From Archangium primigenium (GTDB lineage: Bacteria > Myxococcota > Myxococcia > Myxococcales > Myxococcaceae): DNA of 64,000 bases. Positions 1 to 8,946 of this stretch are shown one piece after another (position 1 is the stretch's first letter; each line of letters opens with the position of its first letter). Under the pieces are notes generated by a model. That model worked only from the letters and a program-made list of their open reading frames with translations. It searched no databases and was not told the DNA's origin. The stretch covers positions 9,404,834 to 9,468,833 of the forward strand of contig NZ_JADWYI010000001.1 in the NCBI RefSeq assembly GCF_016904885.1, written 5' to 3'. The translations under genes and the position numbers were made by a program.

Positions 1-282
1 CGCCTCGCCGTAGCTCAACCGCACCCCGCGGCCCTCCACCAGGGAGCGGTTGAACTCGCGCGCCTCGGCGCCAAAGCAGTCGCGCTTGCCCCCGGTGCTC
101 TCCGGGGTGTCCACGAGCAGGTAGCGCACGCGCTCGCCGCTGTGGAGCACCACCGTGTCGCCATCCACCACGCGCGCCACCACCCCCGCGCCCGGGCCAC
201 ACGCCGACTCCGGACCACACCCGCCCAGCAGGACGAGCGCGCCCACGAGCCCTCCCCACCCCCTCGCGCTCACGGTCCACAT
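1..282 (-). CDS. SNase-fold (thermonuclease-like) lipoprotein, C-terminus cut off by window edge
   Basis: Partial gene; it runs off the left edge, so about 94 N-terminal residues are visible. The ATG at 282 opens a lipoprotein-type leader (LVGALVLLGGC), so the protein is probably acylated and exported. After the Cys comes the staphylococcal-nuclease start pattern: VVDGDTVVL, then RVRYLLVDTPES with the expected Arg and Glu, then a conserved EAREFNR segment. The family cleaves DNA or RNA phosphodiester bonds with Ca2+. The start overlaps the end of the lamin-tail gene by 13 bases, so the genes at 1-3496 look like one co-translated operon. The missing part should carry the last catalytic Arg. 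The assignment is fairly secure; the substrate is inferred. Confidence 0.78.
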   Translation of the reverse strand, partial: MWTVSARGWGGLVGALVLLGGCGPESACGPGAGVVARVVDGDTVVLHSGERVRYLLVDTPESTGGKRDCFGAEAREFNRSLVEGRGVRLSYGEA

Positions 283-1445
283 GGACGGTTCTCCCCTCCC
301 GGCGTGCCCCGCTCCCCCACGCCCGGCCCGTAGCGGGCGCTCTCGGGCGCCAGGCACCAGCCCACCTCCGGCGCCGCGCGGGGCACCGTCCGGTGGCGGG
401 GGTCCAGTTGCAGGGACACGCCCGCGACGGACGCGCGGGTCCACGACACCTCGTCGAGCACCTGCCCCTCCAGCGACAGGCGCAGCAGATGGAAGCCCGC
501 GGTGTTGCTCACCCCGAAGGAGAAGAGCGCGAGCACCGAGGGCAGGCCGCCATTGCGCGCGGGGTGCTCCTCCCGCGCGAGGACCGCGTGGGTGCCGGCC
601 CGCATCTCCAGACAGCGCGGCGGCGCGTCGAGCACCGTCCGGCCCGTGCCCTCGTTGGCCAGGGTCACGCCATTGAGGTCCACGTCGCGCAGCGCATACA
701 CCTCCACCCACTCGCCCTGGGCATCCGGCACGGTCCTCGGGTCGGCCATCACCTCGGTGAGCAGCAGATCTCCGGGACGGGGCGGCACCCGGCTCCGGGT
801 CTCCCCCGTGCGCGGAGACAGGCACGTCCCGGAGAGGCCCGCGTCCGGCGCGGCCCCGGGCGGACACGGCGGGTTCTCGGCCCCGGGACTCATCCGGAGC
901 CCCCCCTCCGCGGACGCGGGCGAGTCGCACCAGTGCTCGGGCACGTCGTTGTCGACGGCGTCGGGCACGCGCTGGCCATCGAAGATGCGCGAGACCCCCG
1001 AGCGCGCCTTGGCGTAGTGCACCTCGTCCACCACCACCTCGCCGCAGCGCAGGCCGAGGCGCCCGCCCGTGTTCGCCAGCGCGCCCAGGGCATCGCCATA
1101 CGCATGGTCCACCGGGGGCGCTGGCGTCCCGGTCCGCACGTCCCCGAGCACCACGTGGCCGCGCGGCTCCACCGGCACGGACGTCTCGAAGAAGTAGGCC
1201 CGCTCCTGAGCCCCGTCCGCGCGCGCCGCGTAGAGCATCAGGCCCCGCAGGTCCACGGCCGCGCGCCCCGGGTTGTACAGCTCCAGCCACTCCCGGCCCG
1301 TGTCCGTGCCCTCGGGATCCGGCAGGACCTCGGTGATGACGACGTCGCCGGGACGCCACCCCTCGCACGCGGGCAGGTCCGAGAGCGAGGACGGCTCGCA
1401 CGCCACCGCCGCCAGGAACAGTCCCATCCCCAGCACGCGCGTCAT
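270..1445 (-). CDS. lamin-tail-domain lipoprotein
   Basis: A 391-residue protein with a lipoprotein leader (GLFLAAVAC). It carries two copies of the lamin-tail (LTD) pattern: PGDVVITEVLPDPEG followed by EWLELYNPG near residues 32-65, and PGDLLLTEVMADPR followed by EWVEVYAL in the second half. LTD domains are extracellular Ig-like folds often found next to, or fused with, secreted nucleases and other envelope enzymes. The ATG overlaps the stop of the HhH gene upstream as ATGA, and its own end overlaps the nuclease start, so it sits in the middle of a tight three-gene unit. A much longer open frame continues upstream, but it is only the other-frame reading of the HhH gene. An adhesive or scaffolding role at the cell surface is inference. 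Confidence 0.8.
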   Translation of the reverse strand: MTRVLGMGLFLAAVACEPSSLSDLPACEGWRPGDVVITEVLPDPEGTDTGREWLELYNPGRAAVDLRGLMLYAARADGAQERAYFFETSVPVEPRGHVVLGDVRTGTPAPPVDHAYGDALGALANTGGRLGLRCGEVVVDEVHYAKARSGVSRIFDGQRVPDAVDNDVPEHWCDSPASAEGGLRMSPGAENPPCPPGAAPDAGLSGTCLSPRTGETRSRVPPRPGDLLLTEVMADPRTVPDAQGEWVEVYALRDVDLNGVTLANEGTGRTVLDAPPRCLEMRAGTHAVLAREEHPARNGGLPSVLALFSFGVSNTAGFHLLRLSLEGQVLDEVSWTRASVAGVSLQLDPRHRTVPRAAPEVGWCLAPESARYGPGVGERGTPGGENRPCGP

Positions 1446-3496
1446 GGCACGGCCCCTTCCAGCTCCAAGCGGAACAGGTGCTGCGAGGCGGCGGCCCGGG
1501 CCAGGACGAGCTCGTACCGCGCGCCAACCCGGGCGCCGCTCGCGAGTGACCAGGCGCCTTGGAGCACGGTGCGCAGGGCCTCGGTGGGCCGCGCGGTGTC
1601 CTCGGCGAGCGCGTCGTTCCGCCACCCCACCCGGCCGCTCAGCCGCAGCGCGGGCACCGGCCGCGCCCCCACCTCGCCCCAGGCCTGGCCTTGTCGGCGC
1701 AGACCCCCGGGGCTCTTCGCATGACCGACCCACGCCTGCTGGTACTGCGCCGCCACGCTCCAGGACGGGTCTGGCTCGAACCGCAACCGGCCGCCCACGA
1801 CGTGGCGCTCTCCGGAGCACTCGTCCCGCGCGCCCTCGAAGCACAGGCCGGCGCCATTGCGGCCCAGGTCCTTGTTGTGGTGCTCCACCCACACGGAGGG
1901 CCGCCACGCGGCGAGCGCCAGGGCCTCCACGCGCAGGGAGCCCGCCAGATTCACGACGCGGGGCGCGCCCTCCGCCTGGGTCCACACGTCCACCTGCCCC
2001 ACCCAGCGCCAGGCCTCGTCGTCCGTGCGGTGCAGGTAGCGCAGCCGGGCGCCCCTCTCGTCGCGCGCGCGCGAGCCCTCCCACTCGTCGGCGCTCGCGA
2101 GCGGGCGCGCATGGGGATTGTCGAAGCCGCGCCCGTAGTAGCGCAGCGAGCCCTCCCATTGCCGCGCCCGGTCCCCCACGACGACCCGCTGGAGCGCGCC
2201 CCAACCGCCTCCCGCCGCGGTGAGGCTCCGGGCCCCCTCCACGAAGACGTCCACCAGGCCCAGGCCCCAGGCCCCATCCAGGCCCACCGCCCCATAGCCC
2301 CCGCCCGCCGGAAAGCGGGACGCGACCCGGAAGTCGGGCGTCAGGCCCTCCAGGGTCCACACGGGCCGCGCCCCCCAGGCCGTCAGTCCCAGCCGCGCGC
2401 GCGGCGAGAAGCCCACCGCCGCGTGCCCGCCTCCCGCCAGCTCCCGGAAGACATCCGGCAGGGTGCGCGAGACGAAGCGCGCCCGGCCCGTGGGGCCCAC
2501 GAGCACCTCGGGCGCCGCGCACTCCCGCGCCGAGGCACAGCGCGTGCGGTCGAACAGCTCGGACGGGGCGAGGCTCCGCGACTGGTACGAGCCGAAGCCC
2601 GTGAAGGACAGGGACACCGCCCCGCCCCGCGCGCGCACGGTGGCCGCCATGCCCCGGAAGCCCTCCGTCCACCCGAAGTCCGGCGTGATGCGCGCCGCCT
2701 CGGGGCCGCACGCCTCCGTCCCCGACAGCAGGCACCGCCGCTCGGGTGCGCCGGGCCAGGAGACGTTCTCGTCGGCCAGGAAGCCATCCGGGGCCGGGCG
2801 GCCCGTGGTGTCGAGCGTCAACCGCTGGCCGAAGCCCACCCGGAACGCCCCCACCAGCACCGAGGCCCCCGGCGAGTCCCAGCGCACGTGGAAGCGAGGC
2901 GGCCGGAGCCCTACTCCCGGCGGCGTCGCCATCAGGGCCCGGCGTCCGGGCACGGACCGCACCCCCGCGAGCCGCCGCCGGGTGAGCGCGAGCGTGAGAC
3001 CCGCGCTCAGGCCCCAAGGCCCCTGGCCTCGCGCCTGGAGCAGCAGGGGCGGCACCTCCGCGTCCGCCAGCGCATAGGCGCTCCCCACGCGAAGGCGTCC
3101 GGAGGTGCCCGACGCCCGCGGCGCCTCGTCCACCAGGAAGGGCCGCACCTGGCGCAGCCCCTCGGCGGACAGCACGCCCGCCTCGACCAGCGCCCGCGCC
3201 GGGAAGCCCTCCGGCCGCGTCCGCCGGAAGGCGATCAGCGCGTCCACCTGCGCCCAGGTGAGTCCCGGCAGGGCATACAGGGCCTCGCGCGAGGCCGTTC
3301 GGAGCGACACCCCCGTGCGCAGCAACTCCCGCAGCGCCTCGGCCTCTTCCTCGGGCAGGCGCCCCTCGTCACGCAGCGCGAGCAGGTCCGCCTCGTCCTC
3401 GAGGGGCCGCTCGACGGTGTAAAGCTCCGCGTGCGCCCGGGATGCCCCGAGCCCCGCCCCCCACACGCCCCACAGCAATAGACAGACACGTCGCAC
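1442..3496 (-). CDS. helix-hairpin-helix (ComEA-like) exported protein with probable outer-membrane barrel
   Basis: I chose the GTG at 3496 because it places a signal peptide (CLLLWGVWGAG ending ASRAHA) at the N-terminus; an in-frame ATG at 3580 would add 28 residues of poor composition. The mature N-terminus has a ComEA-type HhH pattern (TASREALYALPGLTWAQV, then IAFRR), normally a non-specific DNA-binding element. The remaining roughly 500 residues are rich in alternating aromatic/polar strands with Gly turns and periodic Arg and Trp, typical of an outer-membrane beta-barrel. It heads an overlapping unit with the lamin-tail and SNase genes. Export and the HhH are visible; the barrel and DNA handling at the surface are inferred. 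Confidence 0.7.
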   Translation of the reverse strand: MRRVCLLLWGVWGAGLGASRAHAELYTVERPLEDEADLLALRDEGRLPEEEAEALRELLRTGVSLRTASREALYALPGLTWAQVDALIAFRRTRPEGFPARALVEAGVLSAEGLRQVRPFLVDEAPRASGTSGRLRVGSAYALADAEVPPLLLQARGQGPWGLSAGLTLALTRRRLAGVRSVPGRRALMATPPGVGLRPPRFHVRWDSPGASVLVGAFRVGFGQRLTLDTTGRPAPDGFLADENVSWPGAPERRCLLSGTEACGPEAARITPDFGWTEGFRGMAATVRARGGAVSLSFTGFGSYQSRSLAPSELFDRTRCASARECAAPEVLVGPTGRARFVSRTLPDVFRELAGGGHAAVGFSPRARLGLTAWGARPVWTLEGLTPDFRVASRFPAGGGYGAVGLDGAWGLGLVDVFVEGARSLTAAGGGWGALQRVVVGDRARQWEGSLRYYGRGFDNPHARPLASADEWEGSRARDERGARLRYLHRTDDEAWRWVGQVDVWTQAEGAPRVVNLAGSLRVEALALAAWRPSVWVEHHNKDLGRNGAGLCFEGARDECSGERHVVGGRLRFEPDPSWSVAAQYQQAWVGHAKSPGGLRRQGQAWGEVGARPVPALRLSGRVGWRNDALAEDTARPTEALRTVLQGAWSLASGARVGARYELVLARAAASQHLFRLELEGAVP

Positions 3497-3611
3497 GTGG
3501 CGGCGCTCTGCACGAAGGAGACCACCGGGGCCTCCTCCGAGCGCGCCTGGGCCGGGGCGTCCCGACCCCCACGCGTCCATCCAGGCGGCGGACGCGCGGG
3601 AGGGCGCGGAC

Positions 3612-4676
3612 TCAGTTCTTCAGCAGGGTGAAGGTGATGCCCACGGGACGCACGAGCCGCGGATCGGGCGACACCAGCAGGGCGCCCGGCTTGCCCGACG
3701 CGGGCAGGGGCGCGTTGGTGCGGGCATCGAAGCGCAGCACGGCGCCGGGCGCGCCCGAGCCCTCCCGGGAGTCGAAGCCCACCGTGTACAGCCGCCGCTG
3801 GGTGCCAATCACCAGGCCGCCCAGGTTGTTCGTCGTGGGCACCGTGCCCGAGTAGTTCGTGGACAGCGTGGCCTCGAGCGCCCCCGTCGCCAGGTCATAG
3901 CGGCGGATGTCGTTGGCGAAGTCGCTGACGAACAGGTCGCACTCGCCGGAGGCGCTCACGCAGTCCGGGCCGAACACGAGCCCGAGCAGGCTGATGTAGC
4001 CCGCGCCCGCGGGAGACAGCTCGGGCTGCTCCACGAACACGGTGGCCGCGCGGGTGCGCGGGTCATAGCGCAGCACCTGGCTGGGCAGGCCCGGGAAGGT
4101 GGGCGCGCCGTTGACGGCGATGGTGCCCTCGGTGCTCACGTACAGGAAGCCATCGGGGCCGAGCGCCAGGGCTCTGGGGCCGTTGAGGCCGCCGGGCTGG
4201 CCGTTGCCGGTGGCGAACACGTCCACGAAGGCGCCCGTCTTGCCGTCGAAGCGCAGGAGCTGGTCGCTCAGGAAGCTGCTCACGTAGAGCAGGCCGTCCG
4301 GACCGAACAGCAGGCCGCAGGGCCGCAGCATGCCGTTGCCCGAGGCGAACGTGCCGAGGAACTGGCCCGTCTGGCCGTCGTAGCGGAGCACCGCGGAGTT
4401 GGCCAGGGTGTCGCCGCTGGCCACGTACAGGGCGCCATCCGGACCGAACACGAGCGCGTTGGGCGCCACGAGTCCACCGCTGCCCGCGGGGATGAAGTCG
4501 CCGAGGAACTCGCCCGTCTCCTCGTCCAGGCGCACCACGTTGTGGGCCCGGGTGTTGCCCACCAGCAGCACGCCCCGCTCGGACTTCGCGGGAGGCGGCG
4601 TGCTGTCACAGGCGGGGCCCAGCAGACACAGCGACGACAGGACGAGGAACGAGGCGAAGCGGGAGAGTGGGTGCAT
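3612..4676 (-). CDS. NHL/SMP-30-like beta-propeller lipoprotein
   Basis: A 354-residue protein starting at the ATG that gives a lipoprotein leader (LVLSSLCLLGPAC). The body repeats a blade pattern: VLRYDGQTGQFLGTF, LLRFDGKTGAFVDVF, VLRYDPRTRAATVFV and similar, alternating with LVFGPDGALYVAS-type strands, which is a six-bladed NHL/SMP-30 propeller. Such propellers bind ligands or act as lactonases, but I see no clear metal-site acidic set, so a binding role is as likely as catalysis. It follows the HhH operon on the same strand after a gap of about 115 bases and may be transcribed separately. Function is unknown beyond the fold. Confidence 0.75.
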   Translation of the reverse strand: MHPLSRFASFLVLSSLCLLGPACDSTPPPAKSERGVLLVGNTRAHNVVRLDEETGEFLGDFIPAGSGGLVAPNALVFGPDGALYVASGDTLANSAVLRYDGQTGQFLGTFASGNGMLRPCGLLFGPDGLLYVSSFLSDQLLRFDGKTGAFVDVFATGNGQPGGLNGPRALALGPDGFLYVSTEGTIAVNGAPTFPGLPSQVLRYDPRTRAATVFVEQPELSPAGAGYISLLGLVFGPDCVSASGECDLFVSDFANDIRRYDLATGALEATLSTNYSGTVPTTNNLGGLVIGTQRRLYTVGFDSREGSGAPGAVLRFDARTNAPLPASGKPGALLVSPDPRLVRPVGITFTLLKN

Positions 4677-4720
4677 GGCGCGCACCCTAATGAAGGACGC
4701 GCCGCCCCGGCACCCCGCGC

Positions 4721-5491
4721 TCAGCCCACGCTCGGGCTGCCCTGTTGCATCTTGCCCAGCAGCGGATGCGCCGCGGGCTTCTCGGCCTTCTCGGGCGGCG
4801 GACAGGAGACGGGCTCGATCTTCATCTCCCGGGCGAGCCGGCGGCCCAGGAAGATGCCCAGGCCCAGGCTCAGCACCAGACCCACGATGGAGGCCACCGT
4901 CGTCCACGTCTTGCCCTGGCTCAGCGAGCTGCCGAAGAAGGTGGTGAGCAGCGTGCCCGGGATGCTGCCCACGGCGGCGCCCAGCGCGAGCGGCAGGTAG
5001 CGCGCCCCGGAGGCCGACGCCACCGCCAGCATCACGTCCCCGGGGATGACCGAGTTGATGCAGGCGAGGAACCCCACCTGGAAGCCATGCTGACGCGCGG
5101 CGCGCTGGAGCCCCTCATGGCGCTGTCCCGCCAGACGCTTCATGGGCCCCTGACCAAAGCGGCTCGCCAGCAGGTGGATGAGCGCCGTGGACAGGAGACT
5201 GCCGAGCAGCGAGTAGACGGTTCCCAACAGGGTCCCGAAGAGGATTCCACCCACGGCGGCGAAAAGCTGTCCGGGCAGAAACGCCACGGGCCGCACGCCC
5301 AACAGGAGCACGAAGGCCAGGGGCGCCCAATGCCCGAGCGGCCGCAAGTAGGTCGACAGTGTCCTCTGGTCCAATAGCTCCGGGCCCAGCAGACGCACGG
5401 CCACGAGAATGCCCACGGAGATACACATGGGGGCGAGCAGCTTCAGCCCCAGCTTCCATTTCCCATCCCCGACACGCTCACGCACGGACAT
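4721..5491 (-). CDS. TVP38/TMEM64-family (DedA-like) membrane protein
   Basis: 256 residues from the ATG at 5491; upstream in-frame residues lack coding character. Hydrophobic segments include APMCISVGILVAVRLLG near the start, FVLLLGVRPVAFLPGQLFAA in the middle, and VASIVGLVLSLGLGIFLG near the C-terminus. The VRPVAFLPGQLFAAVGGILFG stretch followed by a Gly-rich GTLLGTVYSLLGS re-entrant loop is the family hallmark, as is the later ACINSVIPGDVMLAVASA block. The family is related to the SNARE-associated/DedA fold and is linked to lipid scrambling and membrane homeostasis. A cytoplasmic basic tail follows the last segment. No operon partner is evident; the divergent esterase starts 178 bases away. 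Confidence 0.85.
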   Translation of the reverse strand: MSVRERVGDGKWKLGLKLLAPMCISVGILVAVRLLGPELLDQRTLSTYLRPLGHWAPLAFVLLLGVRPVAFLPGQLFAAVGGILFGTLLGTVYSLLGSLLSTALIHLLASRFGQGPMKRLAGQRHEGLQRAARQHGFQVGFLACINSVIPGDVMLAVASASGARYLPLALGAAVGSIPGTLLTTFFGSSLSQGKTWTTVASIVGLVLSLGLGIFLGRRLAREMKIEPVSCPPPEKAEKPAAHPLLGKMQQGSPSVG

Positions 5492-5669
5492 GGCGCAAAG
5501 GTGGATGTCCCCCTCCCCCCCGGCAATCTCCTCCCACCAGGCGACCGGCCACCGACCGAGCAGGAACCCATGCGTGGAGTAGAGGACACTTGACGAGAAG
5601 TATTGGCCACCGTCGGGGGGACCTTTATCGTGGACGTCCCCCCGCTTTCCCGAATGGTGCCCGCTCCGC

Positions 5670-6419
5670 ATGGGTCACGTGCACATCATCCGCGACTTCT
5701 ATTCGCCCCAGGAGGGCTTCTCCCGCACGGTGCGCATCTACACGCCGGACGGGTATGACCCGCACTCCTCCCACCGCTACCCCGTGCTCTACATGCACGA
5801 CGGGCAGAACGTCTTCGCGCATTCCGAGTCCGCCCGCTTCGACACCTGGTGCGCCAACACCGCCCAGGAGCAGCTGGTGGGCGCGGGCCAGACGGAGCCC
5901 TGGCTCATCGTGGGCGTGGACTCGGGCATGGGCCGGCTGGACGAGTACTCCCCGTGGAGCCGCGGCGATGCCTACGCGCGCTTCCTCGTGGAGACACTCA
6001 AGCCCTACATCGACAACACCTACCGCACGCGCACCGGACCCGAGTGGACGGCCGTCATGGGCTCGTCGCTCGGCGGGCTCATCTCGCTCTACCTGGGCAT
6101 GCGCTACCCGGACGTGTTCGGCCGCGTGGGCGCGCTGTCTCCCTCGGTGATGTGGAGCGAGTACCGGCTGTTCCAGCACTGGAACGCCCACCCGCGGCGC
6201 TGGACGCGCATCTACCTGGACGCGGGCGAGCACGAGTGGATCGACCCGGGCGGCTACCCGCTGCCCTACGGCCAGGCCACGCGCGACTTCCACCAGCACC
6301 TCAAGCGGCTGGGGTACGCGGACCACGAGCTGCGGCTGGTGCTCGACCCCCAGGGCCAGCACCACGAGCAGGACTGGCAGCGGCGTCTGCCCTCCGCGAT
6401 GCAGTGGCTGCTCCACTAG
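5670..6419 (+). CDS. esterase D/putative alpha-beta hydrolase (PF00756-type)
   Basis: 249 residues with no signal peptide. The N-terminal beta region (TVRIYTPDGYD, then YPVLYMHDGQNVF) and the nucleophile elbow VMGSSLGGLISL are those of the esterase-D/antigen-85-like family. Later segments give the expected acid region (IYLDAGEHEW) and the C-terminal His region around GQHHEQDW. Members hydrolyse acyl esters, S-formylglutathione or siderophore esters; the substrate here cannot be told. It is divergent from the TVP38 gene and convergent with the ATP-grasp gene. No strong Shine-Dalgarno precedes the ATG, but the start matches the family's usual N-terminus. Confidence 0.85.
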   Translation: MGHVHIIRDFYSPQEGFSRTVRIYTPDGYDPHSSHRYPVLYMHDGQNVFAHSESARFDTWCANTAQEQLVGAGQTEPWLIVGVDSGMGRLDEYSPWSRGDAYARFLVETLKPYIDNTYRTRTGPEWTAVMGSSLGGLISLYLGMRYPDVFGRVGALSPSVMWSEYRLFQHWNAHPRRWTRIYLDAGEHEWIDPGGYPLPYGQATRDFHQHLKRLGYADHELRLVLDPQGQHHEQDWQRRLPSAMQWLLH

Positions 6420-6474
6420 CCCGCGGCTGAGCGGCCCCGCCCGGGACTCCACGGTCCCGGGCGCGAGCGCGTGC

Positions 6475-7635
6475 TCAGGCCGGTGCCTGCACCAGCCGCA
6501 CCGCCTCGTGCACCGCCGCCAGGTCCTCGTGGCGCGTGAGGTACATGTCGCTGCCCATGGCGCCGTGGAACACGGCGGGCATCTGCCGGTGCACCAGCAG
6601 CGAGCCCCCCAGCTTCTGCACCAGTTCCGGATGCGCGTAGCGGTAGGCGCGTTGGGGCCGGCGCGAGCTGTGACAGACATGGTGGCGCGCGCTGTAGGTA
6701 AATCCGCTCAGGTCATCGCCGGTGAGCAGGCGCGCCCAGAGCGCGTACACGTCCGTGTCGCACGTGTAGTTCATCATGTCCGTCATGAAGGCGCCGGGCG
6801 GACGCAGGTTGGCCTCGAGCACGACGAACTGGCCATCCGGCAGCCGGAAGAACTCCAGGTGGAACCAGCGCTCGCGCAGGCCGAGCGCCGCCACGGCCTT
6901 GCGGCCCATCGCCTCGAGCGCGGGGGGAATCTCCTTGAGGCTCCAGAAGGAGATGTCGCGCTGCTCGAGCACCACCTCCATGACCCCGTCGCTGTACTCG
7001 TGGCTGAGCCGGAAGAGGATGTCGCCCTGGCGGTCCACCAGCCCGTCGTAGGTGACGATGGCGCCGCGCACGAACACCTGGGCCACGTAGCCCACCAGCG
7101 GCTCGGCGAAGGCGGCGTCCACCTCGGCGTCCGAGCCGACCTTGAAGGTGCGCGCGGCGCCCACGCCCACGTCCGGCTTGAGCACGAGCGGATAGCCCTC
7201 GGCCTTGGCGAAGGCCTTCACGGTCGCGGCGTCGCGCGCGGCGATGCAGCTCGGGTGGGGCACGCCCGCCTTCTTGAAGACATCGTGCATGCCGAGCTTG
7301 CTGCGCAGGCTGTCGATGTCGTGCGGCCTCAAGCCCGGCACGTTGAAGTCCTCGCGCAGCCGGGCCTCCACGCCGAGCCACGTCTCGTTGAGCGAGTCGA
7401 TGCGGTCGATGCGGCCGTGGCGCCAGGCGAAGTAGCCCGCGGCGCGCAGCACGGCGTCGTAGTCGTGGAGGCTCGGGGTGAAGAAGTACTCGGAGAGGGA
7501 TTTGCGCAGGTCCGCGTGGAGCGTGTCGAAGGGCGCGTCGCCGAGCCCCAGGACGTTGACGCCTCGTGCACGCAGGGCGTGGACGAAGTGGATGAACTGC
7601 GGCGGGAAGTGGGGGGAGATGAAGACGACGTTCAT
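6475..7635 (-). CDS. ATP-grasp domain enzyme
   Basis: 386 residues from the ATG at 7635. The N-terminus (MNVVFISPHFPPQF) is a Rossmann-like pre-ATP-grasp domain. The ATP-grasp core follows: GVPHPSCIAARDA, YPLVLKPDVGVGAART with the nucleotide-binding Lys, then FHLEFFRLPDGQFVVLEANLRPPGAFM with the Mg2+-binding Glu and Asn. The family ligates carboxylates to amines or thiols at the cost of ATP, as in dipeptide, lysine-biosynthesis or natural-product ligases. It faces away from the alcohol dehydrogenase, with a 238-base divergent promoter region between them. No biosynthetic neighbours reveal the substrate. Confidence 0.8.
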   Translation of the reverse strand: MNVVFISPHFPPQFIHFVHALRARGVNVLGLGDAPFDTLHADLRKSLSEYFFTPSLHDYDAVLRAAGYFAWRHGRIDRIDSLNETWLGVEARLREDFNVPGLRPHDIDSLRSKLGMHDVFKKAGVPHPSCIAARDAATVKAFAKAEGYPLVLKPDVGVGAARTFKVGSDAEVDAAFAEPLVGYVAQVFVRGAIVTYDGLVDRQGDILFRLSHEYSDGVMEVVLEQRDISFWSLKEIPPALEAMGRKAVAALGLRERWFHLEFFRLPDGQFVVLEANLRPPGAFMTDMMNYTCDTDVYALWARLLTGDDLSGFTYSARHHVCHSSRRPQRAYRYAHPELVQKLGGSLLVHRQMPAVFHGAMGSDMYLTRHEDLAAVHEAVRLVQAPA

Positions 7636-7788
7636 GGGCGGGCTTGGAGCGGAGAAGGCGTCGACGCGGCGGGGGACCCTAGCGCACTTGTCTGCGCGGC
7701 TCACGTTTCGTGCGAGCGCACCCACCCTGGCGGTCCAGGCGGGCGGGGGCGCGGATCGTGAAGATTTCCTGAATGGCCCATGTGCAAC

Positions 7789-7848
7789 GAACCTGTTTCC
7801 CCCGCCGGGGGAACGGACCATATCTCTCCTCGTGCCGGAACCTGTTTC
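7789..7848. promoter_or_regulatory. 11-bp direct repeat upstream of the alcohol dehydrogenase, candidate operator
   Basis: The sequence GAACCTGTTTC occurs exactly at 7789-7799 and again at 7838-7848, 49 bases apart, within the divergent region between the ATP-grasp gene and the dehydrogenase (ATG at 7874). The second copy lies 25 bases before the start codon. Exact repeats of this length in a short promoter suggest protein-binding sites, possibly for the LysR protein encoded just downstream. That link is inference. Confidence 0.35.
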
Positions 7849-7873
7849 GGTCCCAATCGCCGAGGAGTCCCCC

Positions 7874-8923
7874 ATGTTGAAGACCCCTGCCTACGCCGCC
7901 GCCGCTCCGAACCAGCCCCTGGCGCCGCTCACCATCGAGCGGCGGGAGCCCGGCCCCAAGGACATCCTCATCGACGTGCAGTACTGCGGCGTGTGCCACT
8001 CGGACATCCACCAGGCCCGGGACGAGTGGGGCGGCGGCATCTTCCCCATGGTGCCCGGCCACGAGATCGTCGGGCGGGTGGCCCAGGTGGGCGCCCAGGT
8101 GACGAAGTTCAAGGTGGGCGACCTGGCGGGCGTGGGCTGCATGGTCGACTCCTGCCGTGCCTGCGGTCCGTGCGGCCGGGAGCACGAGCAGTTCTGCGAG
8201 AAGGGCATGGCCGGCACCTACAACGGCACGGAGATGGACCGGAAGACGCCCACCTACGGCGGCTACTCGTCGCGCCTCGTGGTCACCGAGCACTTCGCGC
8301 TCAAGGTCCCCGAGAACCTGGAGCTCGCCGCCGTGGCGCCGCTCTTGTGCGCCGGCATCACCACGTACTCGCCCCTGCGCCAGTGGAACTGCAAGAAGGG
8401 CGACAAGGTGGCCGTGGTGGGCCTGGGCGGCCTGGGCCACATGGCGGTGAAGCTCGCCGTGGCCATGGGCGCCGAGGTGACGCTCTTGAGCACGTCGCCC
8501 TCCAAGGAGGCGGATGCGCGTCGGCTGGGCGCCCAGCACTTCGCGAGCACCAAGGACAAGTCCACCTTCAAGAAGCTCGCGGGCCAGTTCGACCTGATGA
8601 TCGACACGGTCTCGGCCGAGCACGACTACAACGCGTACCTGCGCCTGCTGCGTGAGCAGGGCACCATGGTGATCGTGGGCGTGCCGCCCGCGCAGCCGGT
8701 GCACGCCTTCTCGCTCATCCAGGGCAACAAGCGGCTCGTGGGCTCCATGATTGGCGGCATCGCCGAGACGCAGGAGATGCTCGACTTCTGCGCCAAGCAC
8801 AACATCGTCTCGGACATCGAGCTCATCCCCATCCAGCAGATCAACGAGGCGTACGAGCGCGTGGTGCGCAGCGACGTGCGCTACCGGTTCGTCATCGACA
8901 TGGCGAGCCTGTCCAAGCAGTAA
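7874..8923 (+). CDS. zinc-dependent NAD(P)-alcohol dehydrogenase (cinnamyl-alcohol/YahK type)
   Basis: 349 residues. The N-terminal catalytic domain has the zinc ligands of the MDR superfamily: Cys in YCGVCHSDIHQA, His-Glu in PGHEIVGRV, and the structural-zinc cluster CRACGPCGREHEQFC with four Cys. The Rossmann motif VGLGGLGHMAVKLA marks the cofactor site, in the form seen in NADP-preferring cinnamyl alcohol dehydrogenases and YahK. It reduces aldehydes or oxidises primary alcohols in the cytoplasm. The LysR gene begins 23 bases after its stop on the same strand, so the two probably share a transcript and the regulator may control this gene. A long in-frame extension upstream of the ATG overlaps the promoter and is not coding. 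Confidence 0.92.
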   Translation: MLKTPAYAAAAPNQPLAPLTIERREPGPKDILIDVQYCGVCHSDIHQARDEWGGGIFPMVPGHEIVGRVAQVGAQVTKFKVGDLAGVGCMVDSCRACGPCGREHEQFCEKGMAGTYNGTEMDRKTPTYGGYSSRLVVTEHFALKVPENLELAAVAPLLCAGITTYSPLRQWNCKKGDKVAVVGLGGLGHMAVKLAVAMGAEVTLLSTSPSKEADARRLGAQHFASTKDKSTFKKLAGQFDLMIDTVSAEHDYNAYLRLLREQGTMVIVGVPPAQPVHAFSLIQGNKRLVGSMIGGIAETQEMLDFCAKHNIVSDIELIPIQQINEAYERVVRSDVRYRFVIDMASLSKQ

Positions 8924-8946
8924 GGGGCCGTTGTAGGAAGGCCCTC

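Noticed and set aside
270..3017. 915-codon frame running from the lamin-tail gene into the HhH gene
   Set aside because: Only its last 391 codons are real; the rest is another frame of the HhH gene, which has a signal peptide and HhH motif of its own.
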